Shown piece by piece: positions 8,711-16,396 of a stretch of DNA of 64,000 bases; position 1 is the first letter of the stretch, and every line of letters begins with the position of its first letter. Made by a program: the position numbers and the translations under genes. The notes under the pieces were generated by a model. The model ran no database searches and was not told where the DNA came from. It worked only from the letters and a program-made list of their open reading frames with translations. Source of the DNA: Streptomyces asiaticus (GTDB lineage Bacteria > Actinomycetota > Actinomycetes > Streptomycetales > Streptomycetaceae); NCBI RefSeq assembly GCF_018138715.1, contig NZ_JAGSHX010000004.1:27762-91761 (forward strand). Direction: 5' to 3'.

Positions 8711-10116
8711 ACACCCATGCCCCGCTGCCGGAACCCTTCTCCCTGACCAGCCGGCTCGCGACGGACCCCGAACAGCATGCCCTCTTTTGCGAGGATGCGG
8801 CCCTCAACAGCTGGCTCGCCGCCGAACGCGCTCTCGCCCAGGCCCAGGCCGATGCCGGAGTGCTCACCCACGCGGAGGCCGCCGCCATCCGCGACGCGGC
8901 ACAGCTGCACCACATCGACCGCGAAGAGCTGTGGCGCACTGCCCGCACCGTCGGCTACCCCATCCTGGGCCTGGTCCGGCAGATCAGCCGCCGGCTCCCG
9001 CCGGGGCCCGACGGCCGGGTGCACTACGGCGCCACCACGCAGGACATCATGGACACCGGTCTCGCCCTGCAGATGGTCCGCTCCCTGGCCGCTCTCGAAC
9101 GCCGGATCGCCGAACTCGGCGATGTCCTCGCGGACCGTGTCACCGAGCACGCCTCCACCGTGATGGCGGCCCGCACCCACGGCCAGCAGGCCGTACCCAC
9201 CACGTTCGGCGCCACCTTGGCCACCCTCCTGGCGCAGTTCACCCGCCACCGGCAGCGCCTGGCCCAGGCGGCGCCGCGCATCGGCATGATCTCCCTGTCC
9301 GGAGCCGGCGGCACTTCAGCCGCATTCGGCCCGCACGCGGCAGCCGTCAGAAGCGGTATGGCCCGCCTGCTCGGCCTGCACGACACCGCGACCCCCTGGC
9401 ACGTGGCCCGCGACGGAGTCGCCGAGTTCGGCTGGCTGTGCTCCTTGCTCACCGCGACATGCGCGCGCCTGGCCCGCAACATCGTCGACCTCTCCCGGAC
9501 CGAGATCGCCGAAGTCTTCGAGCCCTACAGCGATCACCGGGGCGCATCCTCGACCATGCCGCAGAAAGTCAACCCGATCACCTCGGAAAGCATCATCGGA
9601 CTGAGCGGCACCGCCGGCGCTCTCACCTCCGCGCTGCTCCGCGCCCAGGAAGCAGGCCATGAGCGCGCCGCCGGAGAATGGCACACCGAATGGCGCGTCC
9701 TGCCCGAACTCGCCGTAACCGCCGGAGCGGCCCTCACGGAGACAATCGCCCTCCTGCGCGGGCTCCGGGTCGACGCCCGCCGCATGCGCGCCAACCTCGA
9801 CAGCGACGGCGGCCTCGTCATGGCGGAATCACACATGATCACGCTGGCCGGACCCGTCGGCCGGGAACGCGCCCACGACCTTGTCCACGAAGCAGCAACC
9901 CGTACCCGTACCACCGGCGCACATCTCACGCAGACACTGCGCGACGTCCTGGCCGAACACCACCTCGACACACTCCTGCCCGGCCTTCACGCCCAGCCGG
10001 AGAACTACCTCGGACAGGCACACCAGACCACCGAAACCACCACCCGCCTCTGGCGCACCCAAACCACATCGCTCCCCGAACCGCCCACCCCCCTCGCCCG
10101 CCTCGCCACCAGCTGA
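8707..10116 (+). CDS. Fumarase/aspartase superfamily lyase (adenylosuccinate lyase / carboxymuconate cycloisomerase-like)
   Basis: 469 residues starting at ATG 8707 inside the ALDH stop (ATGA overlap). The superfamily signature is present as SSTMPQKVNPITSE, holding the catalytic-loop Ser. Two further conserved patches are HYGATTQDIMDT and ARTHGQQAVPTTFG. The overall pattern resembles the adenylosuccinate lyase and 3-carboxymuconate cycloisomerase subgroup, not housekeeping PurB. These enzymes eliminate fumarate or form lactones from succinyl-type substrates as tetramers. With the ALDH it suggests breakdown of a dicarboxylic-acid adduct. The substrate cannot be named from sequence. Confidence 0.85.
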   Translation: MNTHAPLPEPFSLTSRLATDPEQHALFCEDAALNSWLAAERALAQAQADAGVLTHAEAAAIRDAAQLHHIDREELWRTARTVGYPILGLVRQISRRLPPGPDGRVHYGATTQDIMDTGLALQMVRSLAALERRIAELGDVLADRVTEHASTVMAARTHGQQAVPTTFGATLATLLAQFTRHRQRLAQAAPRIGMISLSGAGGTSAAFGPHAAAVRSGMARLLGLHDTATPWHVARDGVAEFGWLCSLLTATCARLARNIVDLSRTEIAEVFEPYSDHRGASSTMPQKVNPITSESIIGLSGTAGALTSALLRAQEAGHERAAGEWHTEWRVLPELAVTAGAALTETIALLRGLRVDARRMRANLDSDGGLVMAESHMITLAGPVGRERAHDLVHEAATRTRTTGAHLTQTLRDVLAEHHLDTLLPGLHAQPENYLGQAHQTTETTTRLWRTQTTSLPEPPTPLARLATS

Positions 10117-10443
10117 TCGCCCCCGCCGGCCTGGCTTGCCGGCCAGCTCGCGCCGCCTGTCGTTCAACGATGGCACCCTCAAATGATCAACGCACCACTC
10201 ACGGATGATCACGTGGTCGTGGAGGAACAGGCGCGTGACCACGGGTTTTCGTCGGCTCAGCAGGACGAGATCTGGAGACGCCGCCGTGAGCGGCAGTCGT
10301 TCGGGCCCTGTTCTCCCGAAGCTGACAAGTCCCCTCGCGTCGGGCGACGTTGAGCCGCACCGCCCTCTGCCGGAACCTGGACACCATGCCGGGGCCATGG
10401 GCAATGGCGTCAGACCGGTTGGAGCGCGCAGGGTATTTGGTGA
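10117..10443. other. Intergenic stretch, mostly without recognisable genes
   Basis: 327 bp between the lyase and the MarR gene. The only coding-like piece is a short IS30-like fragment at 10213-10353. TGATCA occurs near 10184 and a related TGATCAC near 10206. No promoter or terminator is convincing here. Confidence 0.4.
10213..10353 (+). pseudogene. Possible IS30-family transposase N-terminal remnant
   Basis: A 46-codon plus frame contains HGFSSAQQDEIWRRRRERQS. This resembles the first helix region of actinobacterial IS30 transposases (FSxxQQxELWRRWRxGxS, from memory). The following residues (FGPCSPEADKSPRVGRR) do not continue the family, so the fragment ends or shifts frame there. No matching DDE domain or terminal repeat is visible nearby. 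Confidence 0.3.
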
Positions 10444-10917
10444 TCAGGTGCGTGGGGTGGGGCTCTGGATGTCGGCGAGGGCGGCCAGGGCTTTGGCGAG
10501 GTCGGGTACCAGGTCGGCCGGGATGCGGTCGAGTACGCGGCGTCGGGCGCTGGCGAGGTGGGCGGGCTGGGCGGCCTGCATGGCGTGGAGTCCGGCATCG
10601 GTGAGGACGGCCTCACTTCCGCGCGCGTCCTGGCCGTGGCGCTGCTTACGGACCAGGCCGTGGCCGGAGAGGGCGTCGACGACGCGGGTGATGCGGGAGG
10701 GGGTGAGGCCGGCGGCCGTGGCGAGCGCGGACATCCGCAGGCATCGTCCGGGCGCTTCGCTGAGCAGCTGGAGGACGGCGAACTCGGTCATGGTCACGCT
10801 GGTGCGGGCCATGTCCTCCTCCAGCACGCGGGGCAGGGAGTGGACCAGACGCCCCAGGCTCTGCCACAGCAGCAGTTCGTCCGGGGTCAGCGAGGCGGGT
10901 TCGTTGTCGGCGGGCAT
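10444..10917 (-). CDS. MarR-family transcriptional regulator
   Basis: 157 residues. The winged helix-turn-helix is clear: TMTEFAVLQLLSEAPGRCL, MSALATAAGLTPSRITRVVD, and a wing with GLVRKQRHGQDARGSEAVLT. MarR proteins bind palindromes as dimers and release DNA on binding phenolic or other ligands, or on oxidation. It is divergent from the epoxide-hydrolase-like gene, with only 70 bp between the starts. That space is filled with repeated GCAAGCAA boxes, so it very likely represses both itself and the hydrolase/SDR pair. Confidence 0.9.
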   Translation of the reverse strand: MPADNEPASLTPDELLLWQSLGRLVHSLPRVLEEDMARTSVTMTEFAVLQLLSEAPGRCLRMSALATAAGLTPSRITRVVDALSGHGLVRKQRHGQDARGSEAVLTDAGLHAMQAAQPAHLASARRRVLDRIPADLVPDLAKALAALADIQSPTPRT

Positions 10918-10938
10918 GCCCCCACTCTATTTGACGAG

Positions 10939-10974
10939 GCAAGCAAGTAATGTGATTGTTGCTGAAGCAAGCAA
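10939..10974. promoter_or_regulatory. Repeated GCAAGCAA boxes, probable MarR operator
   Basis: GCAAGCAA occurs at 10939-10946 and again at 10967-10974. TTGTTGC at 10956-10962 forms an imperfect inverted partner to the first copy. TTGCT-GA-AGCAA is a further small palindrome inside. The whole 70-bp divergent region lies between the MarR start (10917) and the hydrolase start (10988). A TTGACG at 10931-10936 could be a -35 box for the hydrolase promoter, overlapping the first box. Confidence 0.55.
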
Positions 10975-10987
10975 TAAGGAGGTTCGG

Positions 10988-11857
10988 ATGAACTCCCCCA
11001 CCCCCCTGACCGAGGGCTTCGCGCACGCCGAGACCGAGGTCAACGGGGTCCGGCTGCACTACGTCATCGGCGGTCAGGGGCCTGCCGTGGTCCTCGTGCA
11101 CGGCTGGCCCTTCAGCTGGATCGAGTGGCGCCTGCTGATTCCCCTGCTCGTACAGAAGGGATTCACGGTGATCGCGCCGGACCTGCGCGGTTCTGGCGAC
11201 TCGGGCATCCCGGCCGGGCACTGGACCAAGCGGGAGGAAGCCGAGGACCTGCACCTACTGCTGCGGCACCTGGGGCATGAGCGGGCCTTCGTCGTCGGCA
11301 CCGACGTCGGCACGATGACCGTCCACGCCTGGGCGCAGGCATACCCGCACGAGGTGGAGCGCCTGGTCCTCAGCGAGGCGTACCTGCCCGGGTACGGACT
11401 GGAGGACCACATGAACCCCGCCACCGGGGGGTCGTGGCACTTCGGCTTCCATGCCCAGAGCGACCTGGCCGCCATGCTCACCGCCGGCAAGGAAGAGCCC
11501 TACCTCACGGGCTTCTGGTCGATGATGACCCGCGGCGGCATCACCGCCGCCGACCGCGCCGACCTGCTGCGCACCTACACCCGTCCCGACGCGATGCGCG
11601 GCGGCTTCGAGCACTACGCCACCCTCGTGCCAGACGGGCGGGCGGCCCGCGTCGGTGGCCCGCTGACAATGCCGGTCCTCATCCTCAACGGCGAGCACGG
11701 CCTGCCCCAGAACGTGCTGCTCGACGGCGCGCGCCAGGCCGCGGCCGACGTCCGCGCCGACATCGTCCCCGGGGCCGCGCACACCTTCGCCGCCGACAAC
11801 CCGGCCTGGACAGCCGACCGTCTCGCCCGGTTCTTCACCACCACCCCCGCCGCCTGA
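10988..11857 (+). CDS. Alpha/beta hydrolase, epoxide-hydrolase-like
   Basis: 289 residues; AAGGAGGTTCGG precedes the ATG at 10988. The oxyanion motif HGWPFSW (HGxP) and a nucleophile elbow with Asp (VGTDVGTMTVHAW) identify the epoxide hydrolase/haloalkane dehalogenase branch, which uses Asp, not Ser. The catalytic His is likely in GAAHTFAADNPAW near the C-terminus. A cap domain lies between about residues 135 and 215. It is the first gene of a pair with the extended SDR 34 bp downstream and is probably controlled by the divergent MarR. Confidence 0.85.
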   Translation: MNSPTPLTEGFAHAETEVNGVRLHYVIGGQGPAVVLVHGWPFSWIEWRLLIPLLVQKGFTVIAPDLRGSGDSGIPAGHWTKREEAEDLHLLLRHLGHERAFVVGTDVGTMTVHAWAQAYPHEVERLVLSEAYLPGYGLEDHMNPATGGSWHFGFHAQSDLAAMLTAGKEEPYLTGFWSMMTRGGITAADRADLLRTYTRPDAMRGGFEHYATLVPDGRAARVGGPLTMPVLILNGEHGLPQNVLLDGARQAAADVRADIVPGAAHTFAADNPAWTADRLARFFTTTPAA

Positions 11858-11891
11858 CCCGCGGCACGACACCGCACACGGAGCACGCACC

Positions 11892-12800
11892 ATGCAGATC
11901 CTCGTCATAGGCGCCACCGGCTACGCCGGCCGCCGTGTCTCGACCGCCCTGGCCCGCGCCGGACACACCGTCCTGGGCCTGACCCGCGACACCACCACGC
12001 CCGCCGCCCGTGACCTGGCCGTCAACGAGGTCACGCCCGTCGAAGGCGACTTCTCCCAGCCGGAGACCTGGCGCGGCCACCTGGAGGGCGCCGATGCGGT
12101 CGTCCACCTCCTCATGGACATGAGCGACCCCGTCGGCGGCGACCAGCGCCTGTTCGCCGAACTGCTCGCCGCCCAGGAGCGCGACGGGCGCCGCCGCCAC
12201 CTGGTGTTCACCACCGGCATCTCCTGCTACGGCCGCACCGGCCTGCCCCTCATGGACGAGAACACCCCCGGCAACCCCGACAGCCCCATCGGCTTCCGTT
12301 TCAACCTGGAGAAGGAACTGGCCGCCTCCGGCCTCGCGCACACCGTGGTACGCCCCGGCTTCATGTACGGGGGACCGGCCACCACCTCCATGACCGGCCA
12401 GTGGTTCGCCGCCGCCGAAGCGGGAAACCCCATCTTCTACGGCGACACCGCCAAGCGCTGGAGCTGGGTCCACGTCGACGACCTCGCCGACGCCTACGTC
12501 CGCATCCTCGAGCAGCCCGAAGCCCTCGACGGCGAGGTCTTCGTCATCGCCGACGACCAACGCCTGACCGCCCTGGACATGCAGTACACCGCCGTGCGCG
12601 CCGCCGGATTCACCGGTGAGATCGCCCTGGCCAGTGCCGAGCAGGGTGGCATGATGCAAATGGCCGCCGACCAGGATGAACTCGTCTCCAGCGCCAAGGC
12701 CCACCGCCTGCTCGGCTGGCGCCCCCGCCACGCCTCCTTCACCGACAACCCCGCCCAGCACTACCGCGCCTGGAAGACCGCCCAGATCACCGCCCGGTAG
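11892..12800 (+). CDS. NAD(P)-binding extended SDR / NmrA-like epimerase
   Basis: 302 residues with the Rossmann motif GATGYAGRR at residue 8 and ACACGGAGC before the ATG. The active-site Tyr of YxxxK appears replaced by Phe in FRFNLEKEL (F-x-x-x-K), so it may be an atypical or non-catalytic member. VRPGFMYGGPATT and WSWVHVDDLADAYV are normal extended-SDR patches. It follows the epoxide-hydrolase-like gene and is probably co-transcribed. Its last 40 bp overlap the end of a convergent truncated gene, so the 3' boundary may be a recombination joint. Confidence 0.8.
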   Translation: MQILVIGATGYAGRRVSTALARAGHTVLGLTRDTTTPAARDLAVNEVTPVEGDFSQPETWRGHLEGADAVVHLLMDMSDPVGGDQRLFAELLAAQERDGRRRHLVFTTGISCYGRTGLPLMDENTPGNPDSPIGFRFNLEKELAASGLAHTVVRPGFMYGGPATTSMTGQWFAAAEAGNPIFYGDTAKRWSWVHVDDLADAYVRILEQPEALDGEVFVIADDQRLTALDMQYTAVRAAGFTGEIALASAEQGGMMQMAADQDELVSSAKAHRLLGWRPRHASFTDNPAQHYRAWKTAQITAR

Positions 12801-12970
12801 AAACGCCAGTGGCCCCTGCGACAGTTGATCTCGGGGTAGATGCACACGTAGCCATCGGGGCAGTCGACCTCTGCCGACCTGGCATCCGCCGGTGCGGCAG
12901 CCGGGGCCGCAGCGGGCAGCAGGGGCACGGTCAGCGCAGCGGCCACCAAGCCGCGGGAGAGATGGTTCAC
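12761..12970 (-). pseudogene. Secreted peptidase-inhibitor I36-like protein, C-terminally truncated
   Basis: From a GTG at 12970: a Sec signal peptide (NHLSRGLVAAALTVPLLPAA, with an AxA-type cleavage region) followed by CPDGYVCIYPEINCRRGHWR, close to the start of SMPI/I36-family secreted inhibitors. Those are normally about 100 residues or more with two disulfides. This one ends after 69 codons with unrelated residues (AVIWAVFQAR) inside the convergent SDR gene. The start overlaps the previous remnant's stop by GTGA. Confidence 0.5.
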
Positions 12971-13196
12971 GCCCACATCGAAAAACCAGGGCACCGCTCG
13001 TGCTGGCGTAGAGGGACAAAACCACACGATCGCGCCTCGGCTTCGGCTTCCTCGAACCGGCCCAGCATCGCCAGAGCGCACCGCCGGTACTCCGGTGCCG
13101 CCCGCTGCACCGCCTGGAGCGCGGCGAAGGCGAGCGCGGCGCGGCCGCCGCCGCGGCCGGGTCCGCATCCAGCTCGCCCGGCTCCACGAACTCCAT
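12967..13196 (-). pseudogene. Frameshifted remnant of a small hypothetical gene
   Basis: Starts MEFVEPGELDADPAAAAAA from the ATG at 13196, then needs one frame change to continue as LAFAALQAVQRAAPEYRRC and MLGRFEEAEAEARSCGFVPL to a stop at 12967. Both halves look protein-like and the joint lies in a GCC/GCG-repeat run, a slippage-prone place. The family is not recognised. The stop overlaps the next GTG as GTGA, suggesting an old two-gene unit. Confidence 0.4.
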
Positions 13197-13368
13197 GCTT
13201 CTGTGATGAGAACCCTTGAAAACGGCTCTGTCCGCGGTTTCGTGAAGCCCTGAGGCGTGGCTGGATGTGGGGTCTTCCCTACCTCGCGCCCGGGGGCTTG
13301 TAGGAGTGCCTGAGGCCAGCCGTGCATGATCCCCTGTTCGCACGTGAACCGTGCGAGAGAAGGTGGAT

Positions 13369-14055
13369 ATGAAGTCTCGGATCGGATACGCCGCGTGGGT
13401 TGCAGGTGTGGCGCAGTTTTTTGTGGTCCACGTGATCGCCGAATCAGCTTGGGCCAGACCATACAGTTGGGCGCGGAACAACATCAGCGACCTAGGTAAC
13501 GCTCGCTGCGCCATGCAGTCGGAACCCGAACCCCGCTATATCTGCTCGCCCGAACACGGCCTGATGAACGCCTCGTTCATCACTTTGGGGACGCTCCTCG
13601 CCGTCGGTGTCTTCTTCACTGGCGCTGTGTGGCGCAGAGGCGCGAGCCCGCTCGTGGCCCGGTGGCTGCTGGCCTGTGCCGGCATGGGATTCGTGATCGC
13701 CGGGCTAGCGCCTGCGGACGTCCACGAGAACCAGCATGTCCTGGGTGCGCTGCTCATCATGGCCATGGGCAACATGGGTCTTGTGCTGGCGGGCGTCGGC
13801 CTGGCGGACGATGTGCCGGGTCCGCTGCGCTGGGCGACCAGCCTGCTAGGGGTAACGGCGCTCATAGCCTTCGGGCTCTTCCTCTCCCACCGCTATCTCG
13901 GACTCGGGATGGGCGGCATGGAGCGGGTAGCGGCATTTCCCCTCTTGGTATGGGCATTGGCAACCGGAGTCCGCGGCCTGTTCCACCAGGCGACTCGCAT
14001 GCGCATGCAGGATGCGCCGCCGAAAAGACATGGCACGCAGGCCTCTCACAGCTGA
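13369..14055 (+). CDS. DUF998-family integral membrane protein
   Basis: 228 residues from ATG 13369, chosen over an upstream GTG at 13351 because GAGAAGGTGG lies at the right distance. Six hydrophobic spans are visible (IGYAAWVAGVAQFFVVHVIA; LGTLLAVGVFFTGAVW; LLACAGMGFVIAGLAP). The typical DUF998 loop YSWARNNISDLGN follows TM1. The role of this family is not established. The last few codons lie at the edge of the ISL3 relic on the other strand, so the C-terminus may be slightly altered. Confidence 0.75.
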   Translation: MKSRIGYAAWVAGVAQFFVVHVIAESAWARPYSWARNNISDLGNARCAMQSEPEPRYICSPEHGLMNASFITLGTLLAVGVFFTGAVWRRGASPLVARWLLACAGMGFVIAGLAPADVHENQHVLGALLIMAMGNMGLVLAGVGLADDVPGPLRWATSLLGVTALIAFGLFLSHRYLGLGMGGMERVAAFPLLVWALATGVRGLFHQATRMRMQDAPPKRHGTQASHS

Positions 14056-14095
14056 TGCTGCTTCGTGCGGTCGGCTCGTTCGCGGTCGGGTGGGG

Positions 14096-14602
14096 TCATG
14101 GCTGAGTGAGGACTCCGGCCCGAAGGAGCGCGAAGGAGGCCCGGCCGTACATGGCCCGCTTGAGTGTTTTCACCCGGTTTACGTGTCCTGCAACGACCCC
14201 GGAACTCCAGGGCAGGGTCAGGCCAGCGGTGACGGCGTCGAGGTCCTGGCGGAGGAATCCGGCGAAGCTCTTCATGGGCTTCGGTGCGTCCTGCTCGGCC
14301 CGCCGGATCCACGCCAGCAGCAGGTATCCGCGCTGGTGGCGGACCATGTAGGCGAACGCCCGAGCGAGATCGCAGGCCCTGGTGATGTCCGGGCAGGCGA
14401 GGCGGACTTGAAGAAGTCGCTCGTCCTGGCTTTCGGTGAGCGTCTCGCGGGGCCGCCTGATCCACGAGGTGGTCTTGCGGGGGCTCGGAATGTCGGCCCG
14501 GACCGGTCCGGCGGTGCCCGCACGGAGGGCGGCGAGGTATTTGCGGACGACCTGGCGGCTGCCGCGGTAGCCGCGAGCCTGGATCTCCAGGAACAGTCGG
14601 CC
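14096..14602 (-). pseudogene. ISL3-family transposase, C-terminal third
   Basis: A minus frame of about 168 residues matches the end of actinobacterial ISL3 transposases: GYRGSRQVVRKYLAALR, RLACPDITRACDLARAFA, FAGFLRQDLDAVTAGLTLPW and GHVNRVKTLKRAMYGRASFA, ending LTQP. ISL3 transposases are normally about 500 residues, so the N-terminal DNA-binding and most of the DDE region are gone. Its 5' edge falls exactly where the GDSL hydrolase reading frame loses its natural end, so this relic disrupted that gene. Confidence 0.8.
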
Positions 14603-16131
14603 GTGACAGTGACATGGTGCGTCCCGGCCGCCGTCGTAGCGGGCACCTGCGTGTCCTGTGTGAGATCGAGCTGTGCGAAGCGCCCCTGGCTTCGCACGGC
14701 GAACGCACGCTGTTGACGTACGCCGTCGAAGGTGACGGTAAAGCTGCCGCGGACCGTGCCGGGACCTTGGACGGTCACGCGCGAGGTCAAGGGCACGGTG
14801 GCCGGGCGGCCGGCGATCGTGACGGCCTGTTCGGGCCCGACGCCCACGGACAGCGAGCGCTCCGGCCGCGCGGGCGGCGTCGGCTGCACCGGGGCGGGGC
14901 GGCCGAGCGCGCGCAGGTCGATGGCGTCGGCCATCGTCTGGGTCGTCTGGTAGCCGGCGTCGCCGGGATGCAGGTGGTCCCCGCTGTCGTAGCGTGGCAG
15001 CATGCGATGCGGATCGGCCGGGTCGCGGAGGGCGGCGTCGAAGTCGACCACCGCGTCGAAGACGCCGCTGGACCGGATCCAGCTGTTGACGTTCTCGCGG
15101 GCGGCTTCTTTGTCAGCGCCGTACGATCCCCAGCCCCCGAAGGGCGTGATGGTGCCGCCCAGCACCCGCAGGCCGGCGGCGTGTGCGCGGTCGGCGATCT
15201 CCCGCAGGCCCGCGATGATCTGGTTCGGGTCGTGCTGGCCCTGCAGGATGTCGTTGATCCCTTCCAACACGATCACCGTACGGGCCCCCGCCCGCTGCAG
15301 GACGTCGCGGTCCAGCCGGGCCGTCGCACGGGGGCCGGCACCGTCGAGCAGGACCCGGTTGCCCGCAATGCCGGCGTTGAGCACGCCGAACCGGCCGGCG
15401 GCCCCGTGGCTCGCGCTCAACCGTGCCGCCAGGCGGTCCGGCCAGCGGCGGTTGGCGTCGGGTGTGGACTGGTCGCCGTCGGTGATGGAGTCGCCCAGGG
15501 TGACGACCGCGCCTGCCTTGGAGCCGCCGGGTTCCACGTCCACCTCGGTGACGTAGTGCCATGACTGCGTCTTCGACGGCAGCCCGCCCGCGGCGAGGTC
15601 GCCGGCGTGGTCCGTGCCGTCCGTGGCGTAGAAGGACGTCGCCATCCCGAGGTTGTGGTACGTCACCGGTCCGGAGGGGTCGGGCGTATAGGTGGTGACG
15701 AAGAGGTTGGCGGCATCGGCGAGCGGAAGGTCCACGGGGTCGCTGTAGAGCTCCGTGCCCGCCGGGATCGTTACGGCGCGCTGCCCGCCGAAGGTCACGT
15801 CCCGCAGGGTGCCGGGCGCGATCGCCGCGCTGCCGGGCACTCGCTGCAGGCCCACCGTCGTGTGCGCGAACAGCACGGGCTTCGTGCCGAAGGTGTTGGA
15901 CAGCTTCACCCGCACGCGCTCTCCGCCGATGCTCGTATGGACCAGGTTGCGGATCGTGTATCCCGCGTAACCGGTGGCGCTCACCCCACCGTTGGCTGCG
16001 GCCGACCAGGTCCCGACCCAACTACCGCCGCTTGTGGGGGCAGTTGCTGCGACCCCGGACGCCGCGGCGGAGGAAACGTGGCAACACGCGGCCACCAGCA
16101 ACAGCACGACCAGCGTCACGTACCTGCGCAT
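14272..16131 (-). CDS. Secreted SGNH/GDSL hydrolase with 3' end replaced by ISL3 DNA
   Basis: Start ATG 16131 (MRRYVTLVVLLLVAACC) gives a signal peptide. The SGNH blocks are present: VTLGDSITDGD (Ser), GIAGNRVL (Gly), GINDIL (Asn) and SGDHLHPGDAGY (Asp-His), over roughly residues 45-430. A Pro-rich linker (PAPVQPTPPARPERS) leads to an Ig-like C-terminal module. That module breaks at THHVTVTA near 14600. The remaining 110 codons translate ISL3 DNA in a wrong frame. The esterase/lipase domain is complete, so an active enzyme is possible. An ATG further upstream (16434) is open but lacks a signal peptide. Confidence 0.75.
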   Translation of the reverse strand: MRRYVTLVVLLLVAACCHVSSAAASGVAATAPTSGGSWVGTWSAAANGGVSATGYAGYTIRNLVHTSIGGERVRVKLSNTFGTKPVLFAHTTVGLQRVPGSAAIAPGTLRDVTFGGQRAVTIPAGTELYSDPVDLPLADAANLFVTTYTPDPSGPVTYHNLGMATSFYATDGTDHAGDLAAGGLPSKTQSWHYVTEVDVEPGGSKAGAVVTLGDSITDGDQSTPDANRRWPDRLAARLSASHGAAGRFGVLNAGIAGNRVLLDGAGPRATARLDRDVLQRAGARTVIVLEGINDILQGQHDPNQIIAGLREIADRAHAAGLRVLGGTITPFGGWGSYGADKEAARENVNSWIRSSGVFDAVVDFDAALRDPADPHRMLPRYDSGDHLHPGDAGYQTTQTMADAIDLRALGRPAPVQPTPPARPERSLSVGVGPEQAVTIAGRPATVPLTSRVTVQGPGTVRGSFTVTFDGVRQQRAFAVRSQGRFAQLDLTQDTQVPATTAAGTHHVTVTADCSWRSRLAATAAAARSSANTSPPSVRAPPDRSGPTFRAPARPPRGSGGPARRSPKARTSDFFKSASPARTSPGPAISLGRSPTWSATSADTCCWRGSGGPSRTHRSP

Positions 16132-16396
16132 GAAGTCCTCGTAGAACCTGTCCCCCACCGCCAGCGCCCGGGTGCGGTAACGGCCGACGTGCGTGCCGTT
16201 GCCGACCGCTGCCCGTGCGGCGTCCAGGCAGCTCGCCTGGTCGATGTCCCCGGCGTCTGCGGCGAACGCTCCGGTGCGGGCTGCCGGGCGCTGCTGGTGT
16301 ACGCCATGGCAAGGCTCCTCACGCATGTGGCGCGGGATGCCGGATGGAATCCCGTCGTCATCTGCTAGAGGTGTGCTGCGGACGGTGTGACATTGT
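16132..16396. other. Upstream region with a possible TPR-type remnant
   Basis: The GDSL frame is open upstream of its start, and the residues GDIDQASCLDAARAAVGNGT with RYRTRALAVGDRFYEDFM resemble the tail of a TPR-containing regulator. No start of that gene is present. It may be the scar of a lost regulator or chance. Two TGA/TAG-rich frames make other genes unlikely. Confidence 0.25.

Noticed and set aside
9669..10208. Arg/Pro-rich plus frame after the lyase active-site region
   Set aside because: Out-of-frame shadow of the lyase, no ribosome site.
11835..13514. 559-codon minus-strand frame
   Set aside because: Antisense to the SDR gene and a chain of intergenic DNA; only the short parts described (12761-13196) look like protein.
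16116..16361. Second minus frame over the GDSL upstream region
   Set aside because: Thr/Arg-rich and without motif; it conflicts with the signal-peptide start at 16131.
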